Origin: Tenrec ecaudatus
Lineage: Eukaryota; Chordata; Mammalia; Afrosoricida; Tenrecidae
Assembly (NCBI RefSeq): GCF_050624435.1
Contig: NC_134536.1
Span: forward strand, 130,726,758 to 130,790,757
DNA length: 64,000 bases
Direction of reading: 5' to 3'
Shown: piece after piece, positions 39,843-49,799 of the stretch
Numbering within the stretch: position 1 is the first letter of the stretch
How the letters are laid out: each line of letters begins with the position of its first letter
Position numbers and translations under genes: made by a program
The notes under the pieces: generated by a model
What the model saw: the letters and a program-made list of their open reading frames with translations, nothing else
Told to the model about the DNA's origin: nothing
Databases searched by the model: none

Positions 39843-39949
39843 TGGATGGAGGCTTATTTCCTGTGTCAATCTCACAAACCTGTCATGGACTTCCACTGTC
39901 ACCCAGGATCGCACAGTGTATAAACTCTGATACTATTCCCTCCTTCAGC

Positions 39950-40165
39950 TTCGGATTATACGATTTACCATCCTTCAGTCACTGATGTTGGCGCGCTTCT
40001 CCCTTGTGGACTTAGTTGACATCTCAAGGAGATGGCTGCTTATTTAGAAACAAGCCTTTAAGACCCCAGATGCTATTCTGTCTTGAGAGACGGACACCAT
40101 CCTATTTCTTCACCACACTTTGCTGTGACACCCGTATCTTCTATGTGTCCTTCTTGTGGGCATGT
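39950..40165 (-). mobile_element. L1-type 3' end repeat fragment
   Basis: It contains CAAGCCTTTAAGACCCCAGA and the hyphenated CACCATC...TTCTTCACCACA segment, the reverse complement of the conserved core of the family. Confidence 0.5.
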
Positions 40166-41499
40166 ATGGAGCAGGGCCATGAGATAAAAATTAATTGTCC
40201 TAAGTTGGAGCTAGGATTTAGAGTGAGCCCAAACCCATTCCTGGGTCTAGTTTTTTTTAATCTGCCTGTGGCTCCCTTTAGGGACCCCCTCTGTTAATTT
40301 ATGGTAGAGAATCTTATTGATCATCTCCTGGAGCATGAAGAGCTTCCATTAATATTGCCATTGATTATCCATCCCCTGGTACCGATTTTTTTTTTTTTAA
40401 ACACTGTGGAGAGAGAGATTGGGCCAAAGTAGGCTAACTCCTTATCACAATACCTGAATTATTCACTTGTACAGAATCAATCCTTTTGTGGCTGGACACT
40501 GTTTACACAAACAATGGGAGTCAGTTGTCAGGGAAATTTACGATTCGCTAAGAATGTCAGTCACAGGTTTGCTAGAATTATATATATCTTAATACGGCAT
40601 CTGGGGCATTGATGTAGTAAGTCGGTGATTGTCCACCTACCGACACTTCAATACTCTTGGTGCAGCTGTCTTCTGCTTCTTCAGAGGCCATGAATTTTCT
40701 GTCGTTAAGTCCTCAGGTTACAACCGTGTTTGTGGTAGAGTCCAGTCCACCGAGGGGAGTTTCGGTCCGGGATCTCTCTAGAGCGGCCTTCGGAGCATGT
40801 TGTACACCTTGAAGCTCCAAGAGTCAATGCTCCAGTGTTCTATGGTTACAACATTTTTGAACTCATCTAAATCAACTATGCGTGAGACTTTAGGTGCCCC
40901 GGGGCAAAGAAGATGGTCAGCTCTTGTCCATGAACCTGTATTCTAAGTTACCTGTTTCCAATGGAGAGCAGGCACCAAGGTAGACACTGGCCGGAGGAAG
41001 CGAGAACGGGTGACAAGCAGGTCCAAACCCCAGCAGAGTAACTTACAGAAACTCTCTAGGCCCTGTGGGCTGGGTGCCATCTGGCCTATGATCCTGACCT
41101 CCAGCCTGTGTTGACCACACCTTCCTGGTCCTGGACCCCAGATGCACCTGTTCCAAGTGATCTGTCTTGCTGCCTGACTTCCACTCAACCCTACAGTGCC
41201 CCTGCCCTCCCAAGGTCGATGTTCACGGGAGAGCTCGCTCAGACTCCTGCGCCAACGTCCCTCCTGTGCCTGCTCCCCAGCCCCTGAGCACGACTCGGAG
41301 TTTGTACAGAATTCCTCCTGGCCTTTGCTGCGTGCCTGCTTGTGATGAACAGCCAACAACTCTCTTTAAGTGTAGCTCATACGATTGATTGAAATAACAA
41401 TTAAATATATATATATATATATATATGTAAGGAAGGGTGTATCCATTGTAACCCTTTGTGAGATGTGTATCAATTGGCAAACATAATCAAAACTCGCTG
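40166..41499. other. Intergenic, no gene recognised
   Basis: AT-rich sequence to about 40960, possibly more L1 3' region, then about 450 bp of GC-rich unique sequence. No coding frame is supported. Confidence 0.35.
41404..41427. repeat. (AT)n microsatellite
   Basis: A short AT run ending in ATGTAAGG. Confidence 0.9.
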
Positions 41500-42110
41500 A
41501 AATTTAAAAAAATCATTTCACCCATTTTTAAAAATTTATAAATTATTGTTTGGGGTTTTTTTTAATGTCTTATGCCGACCGCTGTCTTTTTCACCCACTT
41601 TTCTGTTGTCCGTCCTCCTGGGAGGGGTTTATATGTTGATGACTGTGATCGATTCCCCCTTACTCCCCACCCCTACCCACTTCCCTTACCCTCTTGGTGT
41701 TGCTACTCTCATTATTGGTCCTTAGCGGCAGTTTATCTGTCCTGGATCCCCTGCGTTGCAAGCTCTTATCTGTACCAGTGATTACATGCTCTGGTCTAGC
41801 CCGATTTGTAAGGTGGAATGGGGGTCATGATAGTGGGGGGGGCGGAGAAGCATTAATGAACTAGAGGATAGTTGTGTGTTTTGTTGGTGCTGTACTGCAC
41901 CCTGACTGGCTCCTCTCTTCCTTGTGACCCTTCTGAAAGGGATGTTCAACTGACTGCAGATGGACTTTGGGTCTCCAATCTTTCCTCCCCTTCATTCACA
42001 TTGATATGAATTTTTTTGTTTTGTTTTGGGTCTTTGATACCTGATCCCATGGACACCTCATGATGGCATAGGCTCCCCCATTTCCGCTTATGCAGTGTCC
42101 AGTGGCATTA
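41500..42110 (-). mobile_element. L1-type 3' end repeat
   Basis: This is the reverse complement of the tail half of the 36978 family, with CACCCACTTTTCTGTTGTCC, the CTGGTCTAGCC...TTGTAAGGT block and the CTGACTGGCTC block. An (AT)n tract lies just before it. Confidence 0.6.
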
Positions 42111-42943
42111 CTTCCGCCATGCTGTAGACACTGACCTTTTCACCATGTGATTGATGGATGTCATCTCTCAACAGACACCTTGGACTGATGATGGTGGCTG
42201 GGGTGTAGGCTTAGACACAATGCAGGGTGGAGACAGGGCCCCATCTCTTCTATTCCATGCTCCTCCCTTCCTTTTGGATCTCCCCCTCCCCCCCACCCCC
42301 ACCCCCTTCTCTCCCAGTGAGCTCTGTCATTGCTCCCTGACCTTCCATCTGCCGTCGTTATTGGCACCTCCCTGCACCTCCACCATCACTCCCTCTCTCC
42401 TCTTCCCTCTGCCCCATGAGACTGTCCAGGGAAGAAGCAAAGCACTGGCCAGCAGGCAGCCTGGCCACAAGGCTTGGCCACTCCTGGGTGTTAACAGGGC
42501 TTAGGGACCTGGTCAAACCAGACCCCTTGGTGGACCCTGAGTGCAACACCCGTGCTGTACCTGGAAGGGAGGAAGGGGTGGTAGAGAGAGGCAAGAGCAG
42601 ACTAGGTTTTCATTGCACCACTGTTTCCTCTTGGCCTTTCACACTCTTTCCTACCCCAGCCCAGCATGGGGAGCTGACCACCAAAGAGGAAGAGGTTGCA
42701 AGAGGTGCAGCTCAGCACAGAGGCCTCGGGACCTCGGGGATCCAGGCTCAGGTCCAGGTGTACTCGCTGTTGCCGGAGGGTCCATTGAGAAGCCAAGGTC
42801 TGCCTTTCTGCTCCGGCCCACCTCTTTCCGTCCACCCCTTCCCCCTCCGGAGCTGACCTTGCTCAGCCTGCTGAGTGAATGAGACGCAGCTCTTCCCTCT
42901 TCTCCGGAGTCCCTGACCCCCCTCCAGTTCAAGAAGAGGACCC

Positions 42944-42992
42944 ATGGCCTGGGAAGCCACCCACTGGGCGCTCCTGGTGCTCCTGGCTTCAG
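42944..42992 (+). CDS. ITIM receptor exon 1 (signal peptide)
   Basis: The ATG in context cccATGG opens a 16-codon leader plus one base. The donor is CAG|gtgagg. The phase is identical to that of TREML2 and TREM2 exon 1. Confidence 0.82.
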
Positions 42993-45900
42993 GTGAGGAG
43001 CAGGGGTGGTGGGTGGGAGACAGGAACAGGGAGAGGTGGGTGGTGAGGGAAGGGGGCTGGGTGGAGGCAGGGGGCAATGTGGACACGAAGGGGACTGTGT
43101 TCAAGGGGTCTTCATCTCCCGACCGGGCAGTGGCATTTGGACTGAGCCTGTGGCCCTGACCTGAGGTTCATCCACAGCCTCCTGTGCACAGGACCCAGCA
43201 CAGGTGTTCCTGGAGAAACGGGAAGGGGAGACCCTCTCTGTGACATGCCCGTACCAGACCAAGAGTGATTGGGCCAACAATAAAGTCTGGTGCAAGAATT
43301 GGTCAGAAAAATCCTGCAAGCCACTAGTGAGCTCCTGGTTCCAGGACAGCCAGTCTCGGTTCTCCATCCTGGATTACCGTTGGTCTGACTATTTCACCGT
43401 CAGCATGACTAAGCTCCGGACAGCAGACTCAGGATTCTACTACTGTGGGATCATTAGGAACCAACGTGTCAATGTTATCAGAAACGTCCATCTGAGGGTC
43501 TATCAAGGTGAGTGTTCCCCATCCTCATGTGCAGGTCTTACATTCAGTGCTCAAGACTCAATTCTGACTCAGAGAGACCCTCTAGGACAGAGTGGAACTG
43601 CTCTTGGGTTTCCGGGGCCATTGATCTTGATGGGAGCCAAAAGCTTTCGTTCTCCTGAGGAGCAGCTGGTGGGTTTGAACTGCTGGCCTTGTGGCTATCA
43701 GGCTTACCTGGAACCCAGTACACCATCACAAGATGTTAGAGCTGGAGAGGACCTTAGGGAACTGTTCCTTCTGCCCTCCCATTGAGGAACAGGGGTGGTG
43801 TGGGGACGGGTAGAATCCTGCCTTCCGTGCAGAAGACCAGGACCGAGAGGGTGTTCTGATGCTCACCGTGTCTCAGACTGAGGTGGACTTGGAAGAAAGG
43901 CCTGGCAGTCTACTCCTGAGCACCAGGCAATGAAAACCCAATGCATCCCGATGGTTGGCTCTGCAGCCAATCAACGGGCCCGCCACCATGACGACAGCTG
44001 ACAACAGTGGTGGCAGCCGGGTCGCGGACTGCAAGGTCAGCAGTTGGAAACCACCAGCGGCTCCGCAGGGCTGCCTGCTCCCATGAGGAGTTGGTCTGGG
44101 AAATTCACAGGGACCATTCTGCCCGGTCCTATAGGGTCGCTATGAGCTAGGGCTTTGTTTCGGTTTCATCACTGAATCCCCACATTCACTGGGCTGCAGC
44201 TCCAACCCAACTCAGGGCACCACCACCATCCGTTTGCCAGGACTGCGATGCTTCTCAGGCTCCTCGCCTAACCTGGGACCACGGGGGCCCCTGCCACCCA
44301 ACACTGGGTGGGAGCAGGCGCCCTGGGGGGCGGGGCGAATAGATGCCAGTGCTGCCTTTGCGGGTTGTCTCTTTCAGCTCCAGCCTGGTCTCCTCCCAAG
44401 ACACCCGTGAGGACCACAACCCTAGTCTTGGCCATCAGCCTGACCACTGACAGGTACTGGCACCCCGTGATCGCTCCAGCTTCCCCCCGCCCCCCACCCC
44501 AGTCTCTGCCTCTGCGCAATAGTCCCACGTCCTACAATCCCCTGAAGAAAGGGCGGGAGAAGTCAGACTGTGGGGTTGTACTCTGACACCCTCGGGTCAC
44601 CGTGAGTCCAGATCCGCCTCAGGCCAATTGAGACACATACTTATGTTCTCAGAGGAGGCTCTTGGGGGATAGATTTGGGGTGGGTGGGGTGTCGAACAGA
44701 TCACTTCAGGCCATCTTACCTCCATGAGCCTCAGTTGACTCACCAGCAAAACGGAACCAGAAACACTCCCACCTGACAGCAGGCACTCCTTTCCCTGGGG
44801 TGGAGAGTCATGTGGGGATTGCCTTGAGCCTCATAGATGTTTAGGGGCATCCCTGACCTCTGCCCACCCGATGTGGCCACCCCCAGTTCTGACCACCAAA
44901 CACAGGTCCAAAAAGAAGGTCCAAGAACAGTAATGAGAAAGCGGAAAGAGCTAAGTTAGCCCACGGCATCGACAGCCTGGAGGGACATTGAGAGAAACAA
45001 GGCCAGAGAGGTGGCGTGACTTGTCCATGGATGATGGGCCCCAGGGTCAGCGCCCCTGACTGCAGGGCAACCTCCTGGTCAGTTCAGGCAGAGGGACCTC
45101 GGGAGAGCTAGGGAGGCTCTGCCATGACCAGGGGTGCTGGAACAGAGGTGGGTTTGGGGAGCAGGGTTCTGTGAGGGGGAAGCTGGGCTGGACTTGGGTG
45201 TCCCTCACTCCACAGCTCCCCGTTGGAAAGCCCTTCAGACAGCTGGAAGTTCATCCTCCCCGGCGTGGCCGCCCTGCTGCTGGGCATACTCACTGCCATC
45301 TTGGTCCTGTACCTGAGGAGAGCCCGAGCCAGGAAAGGTAAACCCCACGCTGCCACAGGGAGGCCAGCCAGGAGAGCCAAGGGGCCAGGGGTGGGACCCT
45401 CCATTGACCACTGAGGAAACTGAAACCAGCAGTGTGAGCAGGATCCCCTGGGAGGACAGACCTGCCTCCCCTCCTGCTTGGTCGGTGTGGGGGCTCAGAG
45501 GCCCCAAGGCTGGACCAGCTCTCGGCAGAGGCTTGACTCAATGCTGTGCCCATTTGACTGCAGTTGGAAGGTCTAGGAGCCTCAGTGGCTCGGTGGGTTA
45601 TATGTTGCACTGCTAACTCCAAGGTCAGCAGTTTGAAACCACCAGCTGCTCCACAGGAGAAAGCGGAGGCTGATATCCCATAAAGAGTTACAGTCTCAGG
45701 AATGCACAATGGCAGTTCTGCCCGGCTCTACAGTGAGTTGGGTTTGGGCTTTTGGGAGGCCGGCCTCAGGGGTGCAAATGGTTAACACATGCAACCGGAA
45801 GGTAGGAGAAAAGGCCTGGCAATCTACTTTTGAGACCACATGGTGCTCCTCTCACCCCCGGGCTCGCTCACAGTCAGACGGACTCACAGGGCACTGGTAT

Positions 45901-48900
45901 CATCCACCTGGGATTATAGAGGATGCCATCTCTTGAGTGAAGATTTTTTTTTTCCCGTGTGTGTGCTAAAGGAAATCCATCTGAAGAACTTTCTGGTTCA
46001 TGGTATTGTGTTTCCATTGCTGCGAACACCTTCCTAAAAGCACGTTGGGGAGCCCTCAGAAACAAGCAGATGCAATCCCTCTCTGCCATGGAGTCGACTC
46101 CAACCCATAGTGACCTTGGAGGACAGGGTGGAACTGTCCCTGTGGGCTTCTGAGACTGTCACTCTTTATGGGGGTAGAAAGCCCCGCCGACCTTCTACAG
46201 AGCAGCTGATGGCTTCGAACAACCACCGAGCCACCACGGCTCCTGAAAGCACTGTCCGGACTTTTTCATCATCGGGGGTGCAAGCCTTTAGCATGTTCTA
46301 GATCGCAAACTCTGCAATGTGCTTTTTTGTAAGCATATGGGGCCGGTCCCTGTTGCTGCCGCTGCTGGGTGGTTGGTGTGTCCCGTGTGGACTGGAAGCA
46401 GGTCAGAGTTATTTTGAGCCTCATTGATTTCAATTTCTCAAGCTATAAAAATCCCAAGGGAGTAGTAGAAGCTTCTAAAATTTTACGTACAGATTTTGCA
46501 AGCTGTGTAACATCCATCTAGCGAGTCACCATAGTATTCAAAGAAGTGTTCAGATTACGCTCAAGGTGAAAGTTTACACTGCAGATTAGGTTCCCCATAG
46601 TCACCCTTATGCAAATGGCTCAGTGCCACCAGCTACCTTGTTATACCGTGTGTCAGCATGGCCTCAAATTCCATTCTGCTGTTCCGTTTCCGTCAACCTC
46701 GCTTCCCTGTCCGCCTGGTCGTCTCACCTTGGCTTCTGCATGAGTGCTGGCCATTCAGTCTCATGGATAGTTTAGTCTTTGAGGGACCTCATGGTTATGG
46801 GTGATGCGGGGGCTTTCCCATGATTATTTGGCTGAGCAGTGAGCCACAGAGATTGTCTGGATTCTATTTTCACAAGTTCTCCTAGGGCAATGGTCCTAAG
46901 GGTTCCTGGAGTCTCCGTGGATCAGAAAGCCTGGCCTGTTTAAGGCTTAAGTTTTGGTCTACATTCTTCCCCCATTCTGTCTGGGCCCATCTCTTGTGCC
47001 CCTGGTCAGAATAGGCAGTGTCGGCAGTTGGGCACCATCTAGGTGTTCAGGTTTCGAGTTCGAAGAGGTCGTAGTTCGTGTGGACTGTGGTTTGACCTGC
47101 GGATTGGTTTCTTCCTGATCCTGTGATTTCAATCATCCCCTTTTGCTCTGAGTAGAGACTGTATCTTTAGACGGCCACTCAGGAATTAAGACTCCAGGCA
47201 CCGCTCCGCAAACTCAGATGTGGGCCATTGTCTTCACGAACTATTCTACGCCCCTGGACTAAGTTATCTCCCAAGAGGATACTTTTAAGAGCCTCAAGGG
47301 AGTAAGGCAATCAGGGGATCTGTTTGGTTACACCAAGGAAGCTTGTGTGCAAATACCCCTTACGTTTGTCACAGGAAGGACTCTTCAAAAAGTTGGTGGC
47401 AAAGTGGGATGAAAAAGTAATGGCCTCTTCCCCAGGAATTTTTTGGAGGCCCTTCCTGTAGGAAGATGTATATGTAGCATGTATACAGGTACATCCGTGT
47501 ATGCATATGCCTTGACTTCTGCAGGCCTTGCAATGTCCATATGTGCATCCACATCTATTCACATTGCCACACATATATACATGGATTTTGGGTGGTGTTT
47601 ACTATTGTGGCAAAATCGTGTCCACTGTAGCATTTACTGTACTTGTCCGTCTTCCTCGTGTATTTCTTAGTCTTGATTGCCCTAGGCCATGTTGTCTTGA
47701 CCTCACCTGTATGTGCTCTTGTCTTTCCCAATACCCAAAGTAACAAGTGTCTACACCCTTGTCATCAACCTAGGCATGGTGGGCACAGTAGCATTTAAAA
47801 AACACCTCATAGGTTAGACGATGTTCACGTGTTTGTCCCTTGTAAGGCTCAGCGTCCTTCTTCAGGAGCCTGGGAGTGGAAAGGGTGTCCTGGTGGCGCT
47901 GTGGATGAGTCGCTGGGCTTCTCACTGCAAAGCTGGTGGTTCAAGTTCACCTGGGGAGGAAGTTGATGTGGCCTGTCCCAACCGGGTTCACCGTTGTCGT
48001 CTCAGAGACCCTCTGTAGGGTCTCCAAGAATCGAAAGCAACTTGGCACAGTGGGTTTGGGGGTGTGGAGTATGTGTGCCAGTGTGTATGAGAGTGTTGTG
48101 TGTGTGTGGATGGGTGCAATGACCTTGCGTATGCATGTGTGCGCGCGTACGTGAATTGTACATAGAGTGTATTGTGTGAATTCGGGCATACGGGTGGCTG
48201 AGTAAAATGTTCCTGGGCCCCAAATCTGAAAAGACATGATCTTGGGTAACATTGCCAGTGACTAGGACGTGTGCCCATTGGATGAATCCATTTGGAAACT
48301 TCAGTGACCTGGAATTGTGAGGACACCGAGGGATTTGCTGCAAGTTAACTTGTGACAGCCAGTCTGAACACTCCTTCCATCTGTGGATGCACCTGTGCTG
48401 AGCCCCTGCAGTGTCCCCAGCCAGCACAGTTTCCCCTGGCCAGGCTTCGAGATTCTCCCCAAGGGTTCTTTTGGTCCAGTCAGGACCCCAAACTTCTCCT
48501 CTGAATTCGCATGGGGGGTAGGGGCGTGTGCAGAGAGATTCCTCATCCCACTTGGATGTCTTCCTACTTTTTCAGGTGAGAACGAATCCCACCACATCTG
48601 GGATAACGTCTCGGTCCAAAAGGAGATGTCTGTGGTGAGTAGGAGCCGCCCTCTCCTGGACACAGGGGATCTACCCTTCCTGGGTGCATTTAAAAAAAAC
48701 TTCCCAGCTTGCCTTGCCCCATACTGTCTGTAGAGCAGTGGTTCTCAACTTGTGGGTCGCAACCCCTTTGGGGGTCGAATGACCCTTTCATAGGGGTCGC
48801 CCGATTCGTAACAGTAGCAAAATGACAGTGATGAAGTAGCAACGGAAATAAGGTTATGGTTGGGGGTCACCATCACTTGAGGGCCGCAGCCTGAGGAAGG

Positions 48901-49799
48901 TTGGGAACCCCTGCTGTAGAGTCTGAACTTGTATGAGTGAGAGGGCTTCCTCCGGTTCCCCCCACTCCTGACGCCTCCTGGCCCATCTGCATGCATCCTT
49001 CCTCTAAGGGCAAAGGTGACTGGCCCAGCAGCACGCCCACGGGTACAGGCTCCCTCAGAAATCGTGAGTTGGCCTAAGCTGGACTATGGACCGGCCGTCG
49101 TGGGTCCCACGGCAAAGAACACGTTTTCCTAGAGTGCTCTCTCAGCAGGGGCTGGGAACTGAGCCTCCTCCCTGGGACAGGTAGGTCTGAGCACAGAGTC
49201 TCTCAGAATCGCCATCTCAGGACTGAGAGAACCTCATGGCCAGCCCTGGGAGCAATGGGGCAGTCACCTCTGCCACCCAGCTTAGAGTTTCTCAAACGCG
49301 AGCATGGGCACACATCATCGAAGCAGCTTCCTGGACCTCGCACCCCAAGCTGTTGCTTCAATAAGTCTGGGGGGGGGGGTCCTGGGATGGTGCCTTTTTA
49401 GCAAGCTTCCGGGCTGGCCCAGGGGCTGGACTCTCTGACCCTGACTAGCCTCTTGGGCAGCGTGTCCATGGCTGGTGACGGCAGAACCGTGTCTTCCCGG
49501 CCATTCCCTGCACCTCACATCTCAATGACAACCCCACCCCAGCTCTGAGACCCTCCACCTTTTCTGACCCTCAGGGTCTGGACCGGCAGATGGGCTCTGA
49601 GGAAGACACTGGGGCCATATGCTACGCTTCCCTTATCCACCTAAACCACCTGGGCGCCGAGGATCGCATCTACGCCAACACCCACCCCACCTGGAGGCAC
49701 CCTCCTGACCCCTTTCTGTTTGTGGAATATGTCAGCGTCGCTAGAAGCAAGCCCCCGCCTTCCAAGCCGGCTGTCCCGGAGGGCAGTCTTGGGAACTGA
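42944..49799 (+). CDS. Unnamed ITIM-bearing TREM-like inhibitory receptor, six coding exons
   Basis: Exons are 42944-42992, 43178-43507, 44378-44453, 45216-45337, 48576-48634 and 49575-49799. All introns are GT-AG with phases 1,1,2,1,0, giving 861 nt and 286 residues with no stop. The leader (about 1-20) starts MAW, as in NKp44 and TREML4. The V-set domain (about 25-125) has Cys40/Cys106 and the TREM/CD300-type extra pair Cys55/Cys63. A short stalk (127-163) is followed by a transmembrane helix (about 164-185) with no charged residue, then RRARARK. The tail has two ITIMs, ICYASL (Tyr229) and VEYVSV (Tyr264), plus YAN at Tyr245, a GRB2-type YxN. ITIMs recruit SHP-1/SHP-2, so an inhibitory leukocyte receptor is inferred. 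It is not TREML1, whose Ig domain and tail differ. It could be an NCR2/TREML4-like paralogue or a CD300-like gene, but TREM-cluster position favours the former. Confidence 0.85.
43178..43507 (+). CDS. ITIM receptor exon 2 (V-set Ig domain)
   Basis: This 330-nt phase 1-1 exon has a ccacag acceptor and a CAAG|gtgagt donor. The EGETLSVTC stretch occupies residues 32-40 and KVWC residues 52-55, the same numbering as in TREML2. The F-strand motif is DSGFYYCGI. A competing AG at 43190-43191 would break the frame. Confidence 0.9.
43558..43710 (-). repeat. AfroSINE in intron 2 of the ITIM receptor
   Basis: The reverse complement pattern starts TCAATTCTGACTCAGAGAGA and has GGGTTTGAACTGCTGGCCTT. It begins about 50 bp after the exon 2 donor. 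Confidence 0.72.
44008..44155 (+). repeat. AfroSINE in intron 2 of the ITIM receptor
   Basis: It has GCAAGGTCAGCAGTTGGAAA and CCTATAGGGTCGCTATGAGC blocks. Confidence 0.7.
44378..44453 (+). CDS. ITIM receptor exon 3 (stalk)
   Basis: This 76-nt exon (phase 1 in, phase 2 out) follows a ctctttcag acceptor and ends CAG|gtactg. It encodes a Pro/Thr-rich stalk, as in other TREM genes. Confidence 0.75.
45216..45337 (+). CDS. ITIM receptor exon 4 (transmembrane)
   Basis: This 122-nt exon (phase 2 in, phase 1 out) encodes a Ser-rich membrane-proximal piece, then about 20 hydrophobic residues without charge, then a basic stop-transfer. The donor is AAAG|gtaaac. Confidence 0.85.
45570..45740 (+). repeat. 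AfroSINE in intron 4 of the ITIM receptor
   Basis: It has GGAGCCTCAGTGGCTCGGTGG, CAGTTTGAAACCACCAGC and CATAAAGAGTTACAG in order. Confidence 0.78.
46085..46245 (-). repeat. AfroSINE in intron 4 of the ITIM receptor
   Basis: It is reverse oriented, with GGAGTCGACTCCAACCCATAG and the GAGCCACCACGGCTCCT end. Confidence 0.78.
46340..47800. other. Intron 4 of the ITIM receptor, unassigned sequence
   Basis: About 1.4 kb without SINEs or long frames. It has an L1-like base composition but I recognise no family. No splice-flanked coding segment is seen. Confidence 0.35.
47878..48060 (+). repeat. AfroSINE in intron 4 of the ITIM receptor
   Basis: A GTGTCCTGGTGGCGCTGTGG start and a GCTGGTGGTTCAAGTTCACC block are present. 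Confidence 0.65.
48576..48634 (+). CDS. ITIM receptor exon 5 (tail linker)
   Basis: This short 59-nt exon lies between a polypyrimidine/cag acceptor and a GTG|gtgagt donor. It is phase 1 in, phase 0 out, and restores the frame needed by the last exon. Confidence 0.75.
48736..48913 (+). mobile_element. SPIN-type hAT element in the last intron of the ITIM receptor
   Basis: A 178-bp element flanked by perfect 8-bp direct repeats CTGTAGAG (48728-48735 and 48914-48921). This is the best-preserved hAT insertion signature in the window. Confidence 0.9.
49575..49799 (+). CDS. ITIM receptor exon 6 (ITIM tail)
   Basis: Exon 6 starts in phase 0 after a ccctcag acceptor. It encodes 74 residues with three tyrosine motifs (ICYASL, RIYANT, VEYVSV) and a Pro-rich KPPPSKP end before TGA at 49797-49799. 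Motif spacing is typical of inhibitory Ig receptors. Confidence 0.88.
   Translation, partial: GLDRQMGSEEDTGAICYASLIHLNHLGAEDRIYANTHPTWRHPPDPFLFVEYVSVARSKPPPSKPAVPEGSLGN

Noticed and set aside
43190-43191. Alternative acceptor for exon 2 of the ITIM receptor
   Set aside because: Its use would shift the frame out of the V-set domain. The AG at 43176-43177 keeps it.
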